A DNA stretch of 45,095 nt from Thermoleophilaceae bacterium (GTDB lineage: Bacteria; Actinomycetota; Thermoleophilia; Solirubrobacterales; Thermoleophilaceae): positions 1 to 45,095 of the forward strand of contig JAICJR010000004.1 of the NCBI GenBank assembly GCA_025928345.1. Direction: 5' to 3'. The position numbers and the translations under genes were made by a program. The notes beneath the pieces are model-generated. The model ran no database searches, was not told the DNA's origin, and was given only the letters and a program-made list of their open reading frames with translations. Positions 17,532 to 27,368 of this stretch are shown piece after piece; the first letter of the stretch is position 1, and each line of letters begins with the position of its first letter.

Positions 17532-17558
17532 TCAGCTTTTGCCGGCGCCGGTCGATCA
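17532..17558 (+). promoter_or_regulatory. Putative FliA-type promoter for GT2-TPR gene (weaker)
   Basis: TCAG-N15(CTTTTGCCGGCGCCG)-GTCGATCA, 37 nt upstream of ATG 17596. Confidence 0.45.
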
Positions 17559-17595
17559 CACGGGGCGTCCGTCCCTCCAGGAGGTCACGTTCCCC

Positions 17596-20040
17596 ATGGC
17601 TCTTCGACTCACCACCGCGTCCGCTCCCAAGACCGCTCGCCGCTCCCCGCTGGAGCTGGCCGCCCTCGCGCGCGCGGCTCTGCTGAAGGGCGACCTCGCG
17701 GCCTACCGCGACCTCTTCGCGCAGGCCAAGGAGGACCAGAACATCCATAGCCGCTTCCGCTCGCGCACCACTCTGATCGAGTCCGGGATGGCCGGGACGA
17801 AGGCCGCCCCGCCCCGCTCGGTCGCTCCGATCTGGCTCGCGATCGCGCGCGCCGGCATCGAGATCCTCGAGGAGGAGCCGCGGGAGCCCGTGCTTCTCAA
17901 CTATGTCGGCGTCGCGTTCTACGAGCTTGGCGCCCTCAAGCCGGCCGAGCAGCTCTTCAAGGCCGCCCGGCGGCTCGACACACAGCTTCCCCACGTGGCC
18001 CGCAACCTGGACGAGATCGCGCGCCGCCGCCGCAAGAACGTCGATCTGATCTCCAAGCTGCCGCCGGCGATCGGGCTGGCGGTGCCGCCGCTCGCCCGAC
18101 GGGTCGAGAGGATCGCCGCCGCCGCCGTGCCGGCGAAGGACATGAAGATCAGCCTTGTGATGATCGTCAAGGACGAGGAGGAGATGTTGCCTCGCTGCCT
18201 CGAGGCGGTCCACGATGCGGTCGACGAGATGGTGATCGTCGACACGGGATCCAGCGACTCGACAGTCGAGATCGCGGAGTCGTTCGGCGCGCGCGTGCTC
18301 CACCACGAGTGGACCGGCGACTTCTCCGAGGCGCGCAACGTGTCCCTCGACGCCGCCACCGGGGACTGGTTCCTCTATCTGGACGCGGACGAGGTGCTCG
18401 TGCGCGAGGACGCGCACCACCTGCGCGAGATGGCGGGGCAGACCTGGCGCGAGGCGTTCTTCTTCGTCGAGACGAACTTCACCGGCGACCTCGACGACGG
18501 CATGGCGGTGAACCACAACACGCTGCGCATGTACCGCAATCGCCCCGAGTACCGCTTCGAGGGCCGCATCCACGAGCAGCTCGCCCACTGCCTCCCGGGC
18601 GGCATGCCGGAGCGCATCGGGCAGCCGTTGGCGCGTATCGAGCACTACGGCTACCTCGGCGCGGTGCGTGACGCGAAGGAGAAGTCGCGCCGCAACATCG
18701 AGCTGCTCGAGCGCCAGCTCGAGGAGAGCGAGCCCACGGCCTTCCTCTGCTTCAACCTCGGCTCCGAGTACGCCGCGGCGGGCGATGCGCAGCGGGCGCT
18801 GTCCGAGTTCGAGCGCTCCTGGATGCTGCTGCGCGGCGACCCGGAGATGATCTCCTACGGCTTCGTCCCCTCGCTGACCAACCGCCTGGTGAAGGCGCTG
18901 CGCAGCACCGGCGACCCCAAGCGGGCGAGCGAGCGCGCCGACGAGGGCCTCGAGATCTTCCCCGGCTTCACCGACCTGGTGTTCGAGCAGGCGCAGTGCG
19001 CGCGCGAGCTTGGAGATCTGGAGAAGGCCGCCGAGCTTGTGGAGCGCTGCCTCGAGATGGGCGACGCCCCAAGCCGCTACTCGCCGATGGTGGGCTGCGG
19101 CAGCTATCTGGCGCTCGGCATGATGGCCGACATCCGCCGCGAGCAGGGCGACTTCCCGACCGCCCAGCGCCTGCTCATCGAGAGCCTCGAGAACCACCCC
19201 GGCTTCCTGGGGGCCGTGCACCCGCTCGCGGCGATCATGCTGGCGCAGGCCACGCCGTCCGACGAGGTCGTCGCCACCATCGAGTCGATCGTGGCCAAGC
19301 TCACGCCGAACGTTCACTTCATGCTCGGCAGCGCGCTATACGAGCAGCGCCATGCGGAGGCGGCCGAGGCCCAGTTCCGGGCGCTGCTCGAGAAGCAGCA
19401 CTCGAGCGATGCCGCTCGCGTGGCACTCTCGGAGACGCTGCTGTCCCAGTGCCGCTGGCGGGAGGCTGCCGAGGCCGTGGCCGACGTGGAGCCCACGAGT
19501 GGTTACACGCACGTGGCTCTCCGCAGCGAGCTGTTCGCTCGCATCATGGACCGCGACGCGGAAGGCGCCGAGCGGGCCCTCGAGCGTGCCGAGGCCGCCG
19601 ACATGCTGCGCGCCGACCTGGCCTTCTTCCGCGAGTGGCTGGGAGTTCGCACAGGCGAGCAGCCCTCCGAGAGCCTGCCCCTCGAGGCCGGCGCCCTGCT
19701 GTCCGTGACGCTCGAAGCGCTTCTGCGCGTGCACGAGGTGCAGGCGTTCGCAGAGCTCGTCCCGCTGCTCGAGCGCGTTGGGCTCCCCTGGCGCGAGCAG
19801 CGCGAGCTGCTCGGCGGGATGTACCTGCGCCGCGGCTTCCTCGAGTCCGCCGGCGACGAGTGGGTGGCTGTGGTCGAGAGCTCCGGGCCGGACGCGCGGG
19901 CCATGTTCGGGCTCGCTCAGGTGGCCGTGTCCCGCGGGCTGCTCGAGGACGCGAACTTCTTCGCCGCCCAGGCGCAGGAGCTCGATCCCGAGCACGCGGG
20001 CGTCGACTCGTTGCTCGGCGCAATTGCCGCCGCGGCCTGA
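17596..20040 (+). CDS. GT2 family glycosyltransferase with TPR-like repeats
   Basis: ISLVMIVKDEEEMLPRCLEAVHDAVDEMVIVDTGSSDSTVEIAESFGARVLHHEWTGDFSEARNVSLDAATGDWFLYLDADEVL; helical repeats N- and C-terminal. Confidence 0.92.
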   Translation: MALRLTTASAPKTARRSPLELAALARAALLKGDLAAYRDLFAQAKEDQNIHSRFRSRTTLIESGMAGTKAAPPRSVAPIWLAIARAGIEILEEEPREPVLLNYVGVAFYELGALKPAEQLFKAARRLDTQLPHVARNLDEIARRRRKNVDLISKLPPAIGLAVPPLARRVERIAAAAVPAKDMKISLVMIVKDEEEMLPRCLEAVHDAVDEMVIVDTGSSDSTVEIAESFGARVLHHEWTGDFSEARNVSLDAATGDWFLYLDADEVLVREDAHHLREMAGQTWREAFFFVETNFTGDLDDGMAVNHNTLRMYRNRPEYRFEGRIHEQLAHCLPGGMPERIGQPLARIEHYGYLGAVRDAKEKSRRNIELLERQLEESEPTAFLCFNLGSEYAAAGDAQRALSEFERSWMLLRGDPEMISYGFVPSLTNRLVKALRSTGDPKRASERADEGLEIFPGFTDLVFEQAQCARELGDLEKAAELVERCLEMGDAPSRYSPMVGCGSYLALGMMADIRREQGDFPTAQRLLIESLENHPGFLGAVHPLAAIMLAQATPSDEVVATIESIVAKLTPNVHFMLGSALYEQRHAEAAEAQFRALLEKQHSSDAARVALSETLLSQCRWREAAEAVADVEPTSGYTHVALRSELFARIMDRDAEGAERALERAEAADMLRADLAFFREWLGVRTGEQPSESLPLEAGALLSVTLEALLRVHEVQAFAELVPLLERVGLPWREQRELLGGMYLRRGFLESAGDEWVAVVESSGPDARAMFGLAQVAVSRGLLEDANFFAAQAQELDPEHAGVDSLLGAIAAAA

Positions 20041-20050
20041 AACTCATGTG

Positions 20051-20077
20051 TCAAGTTTCTGAAGCGGCGACCGAATA
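20051..20077 (+). promoter_or_regulatory. Putative FliA-type promoter for flaG-fliD
   Basis: TCAA-N15(GTTTCTGAAGCGGCG)-ACCGAATA, 69 nt upstream of flaG. Confidence 0.55.
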
Positions 20078-20146
20078 CACCCCACAGACCAATCGCGGTC
20101 CGGTCTAGGGACCGGATCCAGACTCCTCACAAGGAGGGCGAAGGAA

Positions 20147-20482
20147 ATGAGCTTCGAAGTGCCACCCGTCAGCGGTGCGGAGCAGGTGATGCCCGCGCAG
20201 GCGACCCGGCGCACGGACAAGCAGGTAGCCGCGACCAGGGAGGACAGCGCGGTGCAGGTGGACATGATTCCCAGCAGCCCCCCGGCGGAGCTGCACGACC
20301 AGATCGACGCCGCTGGACAGCGGGTCGACGAGCTTCGCAGCCAGGGCCGCGAGCTCCACTTCGCGTACGACAAGAGCACGCAGCGCGTGCAGATCCAGGT
20401 GCGTGACCTCGACGGCAACGTCCTGAGGACGATCCCGCCGTCGAAGGCGCTCGAGGTCGCATCCGGGGCCTCGCTCGACTAG
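20147..20482 (+). CDS. flaG: FlaG-like flagellar protein
   Basis: RELHFAYDKSTQRVQIQVRDLDGNVLRTIPPSKALEVA: FlaG family pattern; upstream of fliD. Confidence 0.9.
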   Translation: MSFEVPPVSGAEQVMPAQATRRTDKQVAATREDSAVQVDMIPSSPPAELHDQIDAAGQRVDELRSQGRELHFAYDKSTQRVQIQVRDLDGNVLRTIPPSKALEVASGASLD

Positions 20483-20494
20483 TAGGAAGGCGCC

Positions 20495-22207
20495 TTGGCA
20501 ACGAGCACAAACCAGAGCCTCGCGCTCACGGGCCTCGCGTCCGGCCTCGACACGAGCTCGATCGTGTCGGCCTTGATGCAGGTCAACTCGATGCCCGAGA
20601 CCGCGCTCAAGAACCGCCAGACTCAGACCCAGGCGCGCCAGTCCGCGCTGACCGCGATCCAGACCGAGATCCAGAATCTCAAGGACACGGCGGACGCACT
20701 GTCTGACCCGGGCCTGTTCGCGGACACCCAGACGGTCGACACGAGCGACCCGACGAAGATCACCGCAACGCGCGTATCCGGCGCGGGCACGGGCGGGACT
20801 CAGATCACTGTCGCCCGTCTGGCCAGTTCGCAGCAGCGCACCTACAACTACACCTCGGGCGCGAGCGACTCCCTGCTCGACTTCGGCAACGGCCAGACCC
20901 TCACGGTTGCCGCGGGCACCAGCATCGACGACCTGGTGAGCGCCATCAACTCGGGCAGCAGCCTGCCCGTGTACGCCGCGTCGATCACGGATCCGAATGA
21001 CCCCACGGGCCAGAACAAGCTGCTTGTCCTGTCGAGCAAGACGCCGGGCTCGAGCGGCGACTTCTCACTGGCGGCCGACTCGACCGCGGGTCTGTCAGAG
21101 ATCACCGCGGACGCCAAGGCGGGCGCGGCCACCGGCGCGAGCCAGACCTTCGGCTACACGGCCGACCCGGTCAACCCCCAGACGATCACCGTCAACGGCG
21201 TGAACGTGTCGATCAACGCGAACGCGTCGCTCGACGACGTGATCAGCGCCATCAACGGCACGAGCGGCGTGGGCGCGACGGCGTCGAAGGACGCGAACAA
21301 CCAGCTCGTGGTCACGAGCACCACGCTCGGTTCGGGCAGCAGCCTTAGCGTCACGAGCTCGCAGCTGGCTCAGGTGAGCTCCACCGCCGGCCAGGACTCG
21401 ACGCTCACAAACCTGAACGCCATGTACTACCTGGACGGCAGCGCCACGCCCCGCTATTCGGACTCGAACACCGTGACCGACGCGATCCCCGGCGTCTCGC
21501 TCACCTTCAAGGCCGCGAGCACCGATCCGGTCACGGTCATCGTTGGATCGCCGGCGGCGGACAAGGACGCGATCCACCAGAAGGTGACCGACTTCATCAG
21601 CCAATACAACTCGGTGATGGACGACCTCAACTCGAAGCTGAACGAGCAGCCGGTGGTGAACCCGTCGACCCCCAGCGATCTCGTGACGGGCCTGTTCTTC
21701 GGCGATCCGATGCTGGAGAACATCCAGGACAACCTGCGAAACCTGATGATGAGCCCGATCGGAACGAACTCCAGCCTGAACCTGATGTCCGAGATCGGCA
21801 TCTCCACCGGAGACACCACGGGCGACGGCACGGTCAACCAGGACTCGGTGGACGGCAAGCTCACGCTCGACGCGGACAAGCTCGACTCGATGCTCGACTC
21901 GGACCCGGACGCCGTGCAGAGCCTGTTCGGCGCCGCGCTCGGCGGCAGCGGCTTCGGGCAGGCGTTCGACGCCGTGCTCGCTCCCGAGCTCGACCCATCG
22001 AATGGCGACTTCGCCCAGCAGCAGACGCAGGCGAGCGACGAGCTGAGCGACCTCGCCAGCCAGATCTCGGACATGGACGACAACCTCCAGCAGACGCAGC
22101 AGCGGCTGCAGGCGCAGTTCGCCGCGATGGAGACCGCGCTGTCGTCCAGCCAGAGCCAGCAGCAGTGGCTCATGGGCGAGATCAGCGGACTCTCCGCCAA
22201 CGCCTAG
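20495..22207 (+). CDS. fliD: Flagellar filament cap protein
   Basis: ALTGLASGLDTSSIVSALMQVNSMPETALKNRQTQTQARQSALTAIQTEIQNLK ... MDDNLQQTQQRLQAQFAAMETALSSSQSQQQWLMGEI; TTG start. Confidence 0.96.
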   Translation: MATSTNQSLALTGLASGLDTSSIVSALMQVNSMPETALKNRQTQTQARQSALTAIQTEIQNLKDTADALSDPGLFADTQTVDTSDPTKITATRVSGAGTGGTQITVARLASSQQRTYNYTSGASDSLLDFGNGQTLTVAAGTSIDDLVSAINSGSSLPVYAASITDPNDPTGQNKLLVLSSKTPGSSGDFSLAADSTAGLSEITADAKAGAATGASQTFGYTADPVNPQTITVNGVNVSINANASLDDVISAINGTSGVGATASKDANNQLVVTSTTLGSGSSLSVTSSQLAQVSSTAGQDSTLTNLNAMYYLDGSATPRYSDSNTVTDAIPGVSLTFKAASTDPVTVIVGSPAADKDAIHQKVTDFISQYNSVMDDLNSKLNEQPVVNPSTPSDLVTGLFFGDPMLENIQDNLRNLMMSPIGTNSSLNLMSEIGISTGDTTGDGTVNQDSVDGKLTLDADKLDSMLDSDPDAVQSLFGAALGGSGFGQAFDAVLAPELDPSNGDFAQQQTQASDELSDLASQISDMDDNLQQTQQRLQAQFAAMETALSSSQSQQQWLMGEISGLSANA

Positions 22208-22210
22208 GGC

Positions 22211-22237
22211 TCAAACTCGGCCGCCTTCGGCCGACTA
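22211..22237 (+). promoter_or_regulatory. Putative FliA promoter for fliS
   Basis: TCAA-N15(ACTCGGCCGCCTTCG)-GCCGACTA, 37 nt upstream of fliS ATG. Confidence 0.75.
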
Positions 22238-22274
22238 CTGAGGCGATCCACTCCCCAGAACGGAGATCCCCTCG

Positions 22275-22643
22275 ATGAACCCCACCCTCGCTCCCCAGGC
22301 TTACAAGGAGAGCGCGATTCTCACAGCCCCGCCGGAGCGCCTCGTTGTGATGCTGTACGACGGCATCCGCCGCTTCCTCTACCAGGCGGCCGTCGCGATG
22401 CGCGAGGGGAACATCGAGGCCACCAACAGCCGCCTCCAGCGGGCCGAGGCGATCATCGACGAGCTGAACAACACGCTCGACATGTCCGCCGGCGAGGTCG
22501 CATCCAACCTGCGCTCGCTCTACGTCTTCAGCAAGCGCCACCTCATGCAGGCACGCCTCAAGCGCAGCCCGGAGATGATCGAGGAGGTCTCGAAGATCCT
22601 CGACACCGTGGGGGACGCATGGCGTCAGATTGCCGGCGCCTGA
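22275..22643 (+). CDS. fliS: Flagellin export chaperone
   Basis: YKESAILTAPPERLVVMLYDGIRRFLYQAAVAM...EIIDELNNTLDMSAGEVASNLRSLYVF. Confidence 0.95.
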   Translation: MNPTLAPQAYKESAILTAPPERLVVMLYDGIRRFLYQAAVAMREGNIEATNSRLQRAEAIIDELNNTLDMSAGEVASNLRSLYVFSKRHLMQARLKRSPEMIEEVSKILDTVGDAWRQIAGA

Positions 22644-22957
22644 GCGACCGCTACGAGCAGCTCGCTGAGCTGGCAAGGACCGAGCTCGCGCTCGTCCGCG
22701 CCGGCGAGTGGGAGAAGCTGGCGGAGCTCGACGCGAACCGCCAGGCTTTGATGGCGCAGCTCCCCGAGCGCGCGCCCCAGGACGCGCTCCCCGCGCTCGA
22801 CCGCACGGCCGAGCTGCAGCGGCAGGTGTCCGCCGAGCTGGCGAAGGCGATCGCGATCGTCAAGCAGCAGCTGGGTCGCATCGAGCGCGGCCGCGGCGCC
22901 GTGCGCGGCTACGCGCCGTCGCTCGAGCGGCGCAAGCTGGTCGACAGCGCCGGCTAG
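22619..22957 (+). CDS. FliT-like small helical chaperone
   Basis: ~112-aa all-helical ORF overlapping the fliS 3' end; position matches fliT in fliD-fliS-fliT clusters. Confidence 0.55.
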   Translation: MASDCRRLSDRYEQLAELARTELALVRAGEWEKLAELDANRQALMAQLPERAPQDALPALDRTAELQRQVSAELAKAIAIVKQQLGRIERGRGAVRGYAPSLERRKLVDSAG

Positions 22958-22965
22958 GGGTCGGC

Positions 22966-22992
22966 TAAAGCGGCGGCAACCGCTGCCGATCA
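22966..22992 (+). promoter_or_regulatory. Putative FliA promoter for flgB-C-fliE operon
   Basis: TAAA-N15(GCGGCGGCAACCGCT)-GCCGATCA, 62 nt upstream of flgB ATG. Confidence 0.8.
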
Positions 22993-23054
22993 CCCCAGGC
23001 GACCCCAACGGATTGGTGGTCGGCGAGCTCATGGATGGGCGGCGAAAGGCATCC

Positions 23055-23411
23055 ATGTCTCTGTTCGACAACACCGAGCTCACTCTCTCCGCGGCAATCC
23101 GGGGCGCCGGACTTCGCCAGACGGCGCTGTCCGACAACATCGCGAACGCGAACACCCCGGGCTACCAGCGCCAGGACGTGGACTTCGAGTCCGCGCTCCA
23201 GTCGGCGATGGCCGACGGCCAGAACCCCGAAAATCTTCAGTTCAGCGTCCAGACCGATGCGTCGGCTCCGATGCAGCCGGACGGCAACAGCGTGGACGTC
23301 GACACCGAGTCCGCGAAGCTCGCCGAGAACGGCCTCGACTACGAGTCGCTGATCACGGTCGCGAAGGCGCGGCTCGACATCCTCCAGAGCGCTATGGGCG
23401 GTGGTGCCTGA
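23055..23411 (+). CDS. flgB: Flagellar basal-body rod protein
   Basis: LSAAIRGAGLRQTALSDNIANANTPGYQRQDVDFESAL; first of flgB-flgC-fliE. Confidence 0.95.
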   Translation: MSLFDNTELTLSAAIRGAGLRQTALSDNIANANTPGYQRQDVDFESALQSAMADGQNPENLQFSVQTDASAPMQPDGNSVDVDTESAKLAENGLDYESLITVAKARLDILQSAMGGGA

Positions 23412-23860
23412 TGGGCATCTTCGACTCGCTCGACATCTCGGCCAGCGGCCTCAGCGCCGAGCGGCTGCGGATGGACGTCACCTCCGAGAACCTCGCCAAC
23501 GCGCAGACCACGCGCGGCGCGAACGGCCAGCCGTATCAGCGCCAGGAGGTCGTGCTCCAGCAGGCCGGCGGCGGCAGCTTCGGCGCGACGCTCGCCGGCG
23601 TCATGGGCGGCTCGGGCTCAGAGACCGCTCCCGGCGGCGTGGAGGTCGCGGGCATCGTGCAGGACGCGACACAGGGCCAGCTCGTCTACGACCCCGGCCA
23701 CCCCGACGCGAACGCGCAGGGGTACGTGCGCATGCCCAACGTGGAGCCGGTGGAGGAGATGACTGACCTCATCACCGAGTCGCGCACCTACGAGGCGAAC
23801 GTGACCGCGATGTCCACCGCCAAGTCCATGTACACCAAGTCCCTCGACATCCTGCGCTGA
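23411..23860 (+). CDS. flgC: Flagellar basal-body rod protein
   Basis: MGIFDSLDISASGLSAERLRMDVTSENLANAQTTRG ... YVRMPNVEPVEEMTDLITESRTYEANVTAMSTAKSMYTKSLDILR. Confidence 0.97.
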   Translation: MGIFDSLDISASGLSAERLRMDVTSENLANAQTTRGANGQPYQRQEVVLQQAGGGSFGATLAGVMGGSGSETAPGGVEVAGIVQDATQGQLVYDPGHPDANAQGYVRMPNVEPVEEMTDLITESRTYEANVTAMSTAKSMYTKSLDILR

Positions 23861-24171
23861 TGCCCATCCCGATCGATCCAACCATCGTCGCGAACGGGCC
23901 TGAGTGGCAGATCCAGTCGCCAACCGCGACGCCCGGCCAGCAGAGCGGCGGGCAGAACTTCGGCGGCGCGCTCACCCAGGCGATCTCGAGCCTGTCAAAC
24001 GAGCAGACCCAGGCCGCCGATGCGGCGCAGCAGCTCGCAGCCGGCACCGCCAGCGACCCCGCGTCGGTGGAGATGTCGGTGGAGCGGGCCAAGCTCGCGA
24101 TGCAGCTCGCGTCGCAGCTTCGCACCAAGGCCATCGAGGCCGAGTCCGACATCTTCCACACACAGGTCTAG
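23860..24171 (+). CDS. fliE: Flagellar hook-basal body complex protein
   Basis: NFGGALTQAISSLSNEQTQAADAAQQLAAG...DPASVEMSVERAKLAMQLASQLRTKAIEAESDIFHTQV. Confidence 0.92.
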   Translation: MPIPIDPTIVANGPEWQIQSPTATPGQQSGGQNFGGALTQAISSLSNEQTQAADAAQQLAAGTASDPASVEMSVERAKLAMQLASQLRTKAIEAESDIFHTQV

Positions 24172-24175
24172 GTAA

Positions 24176-25669
24176 ATGGGATCCCTCATCCAGAACACCA
24201 GCACGAAGGGCAAGATCGGCATGGCGGCAGCGGCACTCGGCGTGTTGCTGGTGGCGGTGATGCTGATGAAGATGGCGACCTCGCCGAGCTACTCGACGAT
24301 CGCCACCGGTGTCGACCCGGCGCAGACCGGCAAGATGACCGCGGCCCTCGACACCAAGGGCATCAAGTGGAAGCTCGTGAACAACGGCACCGGCATCGCC
24401 GTGGACTCGGGCCAGACCGCGTCCGCGCGCGTCGCGCTCGCCGAGCAGGGGCTGCCTCAGAGCGGCCAGCCCGGCTTCGAGCTCTTCGACAAGCAGAAGC
24501 TCGGCGCAAGCAACCTTCAGCAGCAGGTGACCTATCAGCGCGCCCTCGAGGGCGAGCTCGACCAGACCATCGGCCAGGTGCAGGGCGTGACGAGCGCGCA
24601 GGTGAACCTCGTGCTCCCGCAGGAGCAGCTCTTCAGCGACGCCAACTCCACCGCCAAGGCATCGGTCCTGCTCGACACCGGCGGCAGCGCGCTCGACCCG
24701 AACGCGGTGCGGGGCATCGCTCAGCTCGTGTCCGGCGGCGTGCAGGGCCTGACGCTCCAGAACGTCTCGATCACCGACTCGGGCGGCCAGCTTCTGTGGC
24801 CCACGGCCGACTCGCTCGGCAACGGCCCGAGCGCCAGCCTCAAGGAGGCCGCGCAGTCCCGCTACGACCAGCAGCTCGGCGCGCAGCTTCAGTCGCTGCT
24901 CGACCAGACGGTCGGCGCCGGCAAGGGCACGGTGCAGGTGAACGCGGACCTGAACGTCGACCAGACGAGCAAGGACGCCCTCGTGTACGCGAAGAAGGGC
25001 GTGCCGCTCACCTCGCACAAGCAGAACGAGCTCCTGAAGGGCGGGGGCGGCGCCTCCGGCACCGCGGGTGCCGGGGCGAACATCCCGAGCTACGCGGGGG
25101 CTGGCGCCGGCGGCGGCAACAACAACTACAACAACAAGGTCCAGGACGACACCTTCGGCGTGTCGAAGACGGTGTCGCACACCAAGGTCGCGCCGGGCAC
25201 GGTGAACAAGCTCGACGTGGCGGTGCTCGTCGACAAGTCGATTCCACCGGCCACTGTCGCGCAGCTTCAGTCGGCGCTCGGCGCCGCCGCGGGCATCACG
25301 CCCAAGCGCGGCGACGCGATCACGGTGAGCCAGGTGGCCTTCGCCAAGCAGCCGGCTCCCACAACGCCGAAGACGCCGCTCAACCCGATCGGCTACGCCA
25401 AGTACGTCCTGATGGGCATCGCGCTCATGGCCTTCCTGTTCTTCATGATGCGCCACCTCAAGAAGCGCGAGGACGAGACGCTGATGCGCAAGCCCACGTG
25501 GCTGAACGAGATCGAGTCTCCCACCTCGCTCGCGGAGCTCGAGGCGAGCACCGAGTCCCAGGTCCCCGTGCCGGTCGAGTCCCCCACACGGAAGGGAGTG
25601 GAGGAGCTCGCCGACCGCGCGCCTGACCGCGTGGCACAGCAGGTCCGCATCTGGATGAACGAGGCGTAG
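24176..25669 (+). CDS. fliF: Flagellar MS-ring protein
   Basis: YSTIATGVDPAQTGKMTAALDTKGIKWKLVNNGTGIAV...GFELFDKQKLGASNLQQQVTYQRALEGELDQTI; two TM segments. Confidence 0.96.
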   Translation: MGSLIQNTSTKGKIGMAAAALGVLLVAVMLMKMATSPSYSTIATGVDPAQTGKMTAALDTKGIKWKLVNNGTGIAVDSGQTASARVALAEQGLPQSGQPGFELFDKQKLGASNLQQQVTYQRALEGELDQTIGQVQGVTSAQVNLVLPQEQLFSDANSTAKASVLLDTGGSALDPNAVRGIAQLVSGGVQGLTLQNVSITDSGGQLLWPTADSLGNGPSASLKEAAQSRYDQQLGAQLQSLLDQTVGAGKGTVQVNADLNVDQTSKDALVYAKKGVPLTSHKQNELLKGGGGASGTAGAGANIPSYAGAGAGGGNNNYNNKVQDDTFGVSKTVSHTKVAPGTVNKLDVAVLVDKSIPPATVAQLQSALGAAAGITPKRGDAITVSQVAFAKQPAPTTPKTPLNPIGYAKYVLMGIALMAFLFFMMRHLKKREDETLMRKPTWLNEIESPTSLAELEASTESQVPVPVESPTRKGVEELADRAPDRVAQQVRIWMNEA

Positions 25670-25672
25670 GCG

Positions 25673-26728
25673 ATGTCCGAGGCTCTCGACATCCCTGTGA
25701 GCAAGACGCTCACGCCCGGCAAGCTCAACGGCCGGCAGAAGGCCGCGGTGCTGCTCGTCTCGCTGGGCGCGCAGCGCGCGTCCTCGGTGTTCAAGCACCT
25801 GCGGGAGAACGAGATCGAGCATCTCTCGCTTGAGATGTCCAAGCTCGACGCCGTGCAGCCGGAGGCCGTGGACTCCGTGTTCGACGAGGCGTCCGAGCAC
25901 ATGATGGCGGCCGAGTACATCGCGCAGGGCGGACTCGACTTCGCCCGCGAGGTGCTCGAGAACTCCGTCGGCGAGGACCGCGCGAAGGACATCATCGGCC
26001 GCCTCTCGGCGATCATCGAAGTCCGTCCGTTCGAGTTCCTGCGGCGCACGCCGCCGGAGCAGATCCAGGCGTTCCTCGCCGGCGAGTCCACGCAGACGCT
26101 CGCGCTCGTGCTCGCCAACATGCACACCTCGATCGGCGCCCAGGTGCTCGCGCATCTCCCTCCGGAGACGCAGGCGGAGGTGGCGATGAAGATCGCCGAG
26201 ATGAGCGAGACGAGCCCCGACGTGATCAAGGACGTCGAGGCCGTGATGCGCCAAAAGCTCGCGCTCGTGAAGTCCGAGGACTACTCGGCATCAGGCGGCG
26301 TGAAGGGCCTCGCAGACATCCTCAACTCCGCCGACCGCGCGACCGAGCGCAACGTGATCGAGACGCTCGCCCAGAAGGACGCGCAGCTCGCGGAGGAGAT
26401 CCGCATGCTGCTGTTCGTCTTCGAGGACATCATCAAGCTCGACGACCGCAGCGTGCAGCTCGTGCTGAAGGACGTCGACCAGAAGGACCTCGCGCTCGCT
26501 CTGCGCGGCGTTTCCGAGGAGGTCAAGCAGAAGATCCTCGGCAACATGTCGCAGCGCGGCTCCGAGATGCTCATCGAGGAGATGGAGTACCAGCCGCCTC
26601 AGCGCCGCTCGGTGATCGAGGAGGCGCAGGGGCGCATCGTCGGCAGCATCCGCCGCCTCGAGGACGCGGGCGCGATCGTCATCGCCCGCGGTGGCGACGA
26701 CGAGGAGGAGGCCGAGGAGCTTGTCTAG
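25673..26728 (+). CDS. fliG: Flagellar motor switch protein
   Basis: LNGRQKAAVLLVSLGAQRASSVFKHLRENEIEHLSLEMSKLD...MFVFEDIIKLDDRSVQLVLKDVDQKDLALALRGVSEEVKQKILGNMSQRGSEML-type pattern. Confidence 0.98.
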   Translation: MSEALDIPVSKTLTPGKLNGRQKAAVLLVSLGAQRASSVFKHLRENEIEHLSLEMSKLDAVQPEAVDSVFDEASEHMMAAEYIAQGGLDFAREVLENSVGEDRAKDIIGRLSAIIEVRPFEFLRRTPPEQIQAFLAGESTQTLALVLANMHTSIGAQVLAHLPPETQAEVAMKIAEMSETSPDVIKDVEAVMRQKLALVKSEDYSASGGVKGLADILNSADRATERNVIETLAQKDAQLAEEIRMLLFVFEDIIKLDDRSVQLVLKDVDQKDLALALRGVSEEVKQKILGNMSQRGSEMLIEEMEYQPPQRRSVIEEAQGRIVGSIRRLEDAGAIVIARGGDDEEEAEELV

Positions 26729-26729
26729 C

Positions 26730-27368
26730 GTGGCCGAGGCGCCTTCGGGCGCCTTCTCCTTCGACCAGCTTCCGCCGGAGCCCGCGGGCGCGCGCGTGGT
26801 GGCCGGTGTCAATCCCCATGCGATGGCCGAGGACTTCCTCGCCGCTGCGCGGGCCGAGGCGGACGACATCCGCCACGCCGCTCGCCAGCAGGGCTACGAG
26901 GAAGGCTTCCAGGCCGGCATGGCGGCCGCGCGCGAAGAGCTTGCGCCCGCCACGGCGGCGCTCGGCGAGGCGCTTGCCGAGGCCGAGCGGCTGCGCGCCG
27001 ATACCGCGGACGTCGTGGAGGCGCGCGCGGTGGAGCTTTCCCTGCGGCTCGCCGAGAAGGTGCTCGCCGGCACGCTCGACGTGCAGCCCGAGCGTGTTGT
27101 GGACGTGGTCCGCGGCGCGCTGCGCTGCCTCGTCGAGCGCGAGCGCGTGGTGGTCCAGGTGAACACGCTCGACCTCGACCTCGTGCGCGACGCGGTGGAG
27201 CCAATCGCGGCCACGCTCGGCGGGATCGACAGCCTGGAGGTCCAGGAGGACCGCCGCGTCGGGCGCGGCGGTGCACTCGTCCGCAGCCTCGCGGGCGAGG
27301 TGGACGCGACCATCGAGACGAAGCTCGAGCGCGCCCGTGAGGTGCTCGAGGCCGAGCTGGCGCGATGA
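26730..27368 (+). CDS. fliH: Flagellar export ATPase regulator FliH
   Basis: EEGFQAGMAAAREEL helix, C-terminal VQVNTLDLDLVRDAVEPIAATLGGIDSLEVQEDRRVGRGGALVRSLAGEVDATIETKLERARE; GTG start assumed. Confidence 0.88.
   Translation: MAEAPSGAFSFDQLPPEPAGARVVAGVNPHAMAEDFLAAARAEADDIRHAARQQGYEEGFQAGMAAAREELAPATAALGEALAEAERLRADTADVVEARAVELSLRLAEKVLAGTLDVQPERVVDVVRGALRCLVERERVVVQVNTLDLDLVRDAVEPIAATLGGIDSLEVQEDRRVGRGGALVRSLAGEVDATIETKLERAREVLEAELAR

Noticed and set aside
17515-19317. 600-aa minus-strand ORF opposite GT2-TPR gene
   Set aside because: Shadow ORF without motifs; the plus-strand GT2 DxD-type core is clear.
23972-26254. 760-aa minus-strand ORF opposite fliE-fliG
   Set aside because: High-GC shadow ORF; His/Arg/Leu-rich composition without domain motifs, while the plus strand encodes clear FliF/FliG.
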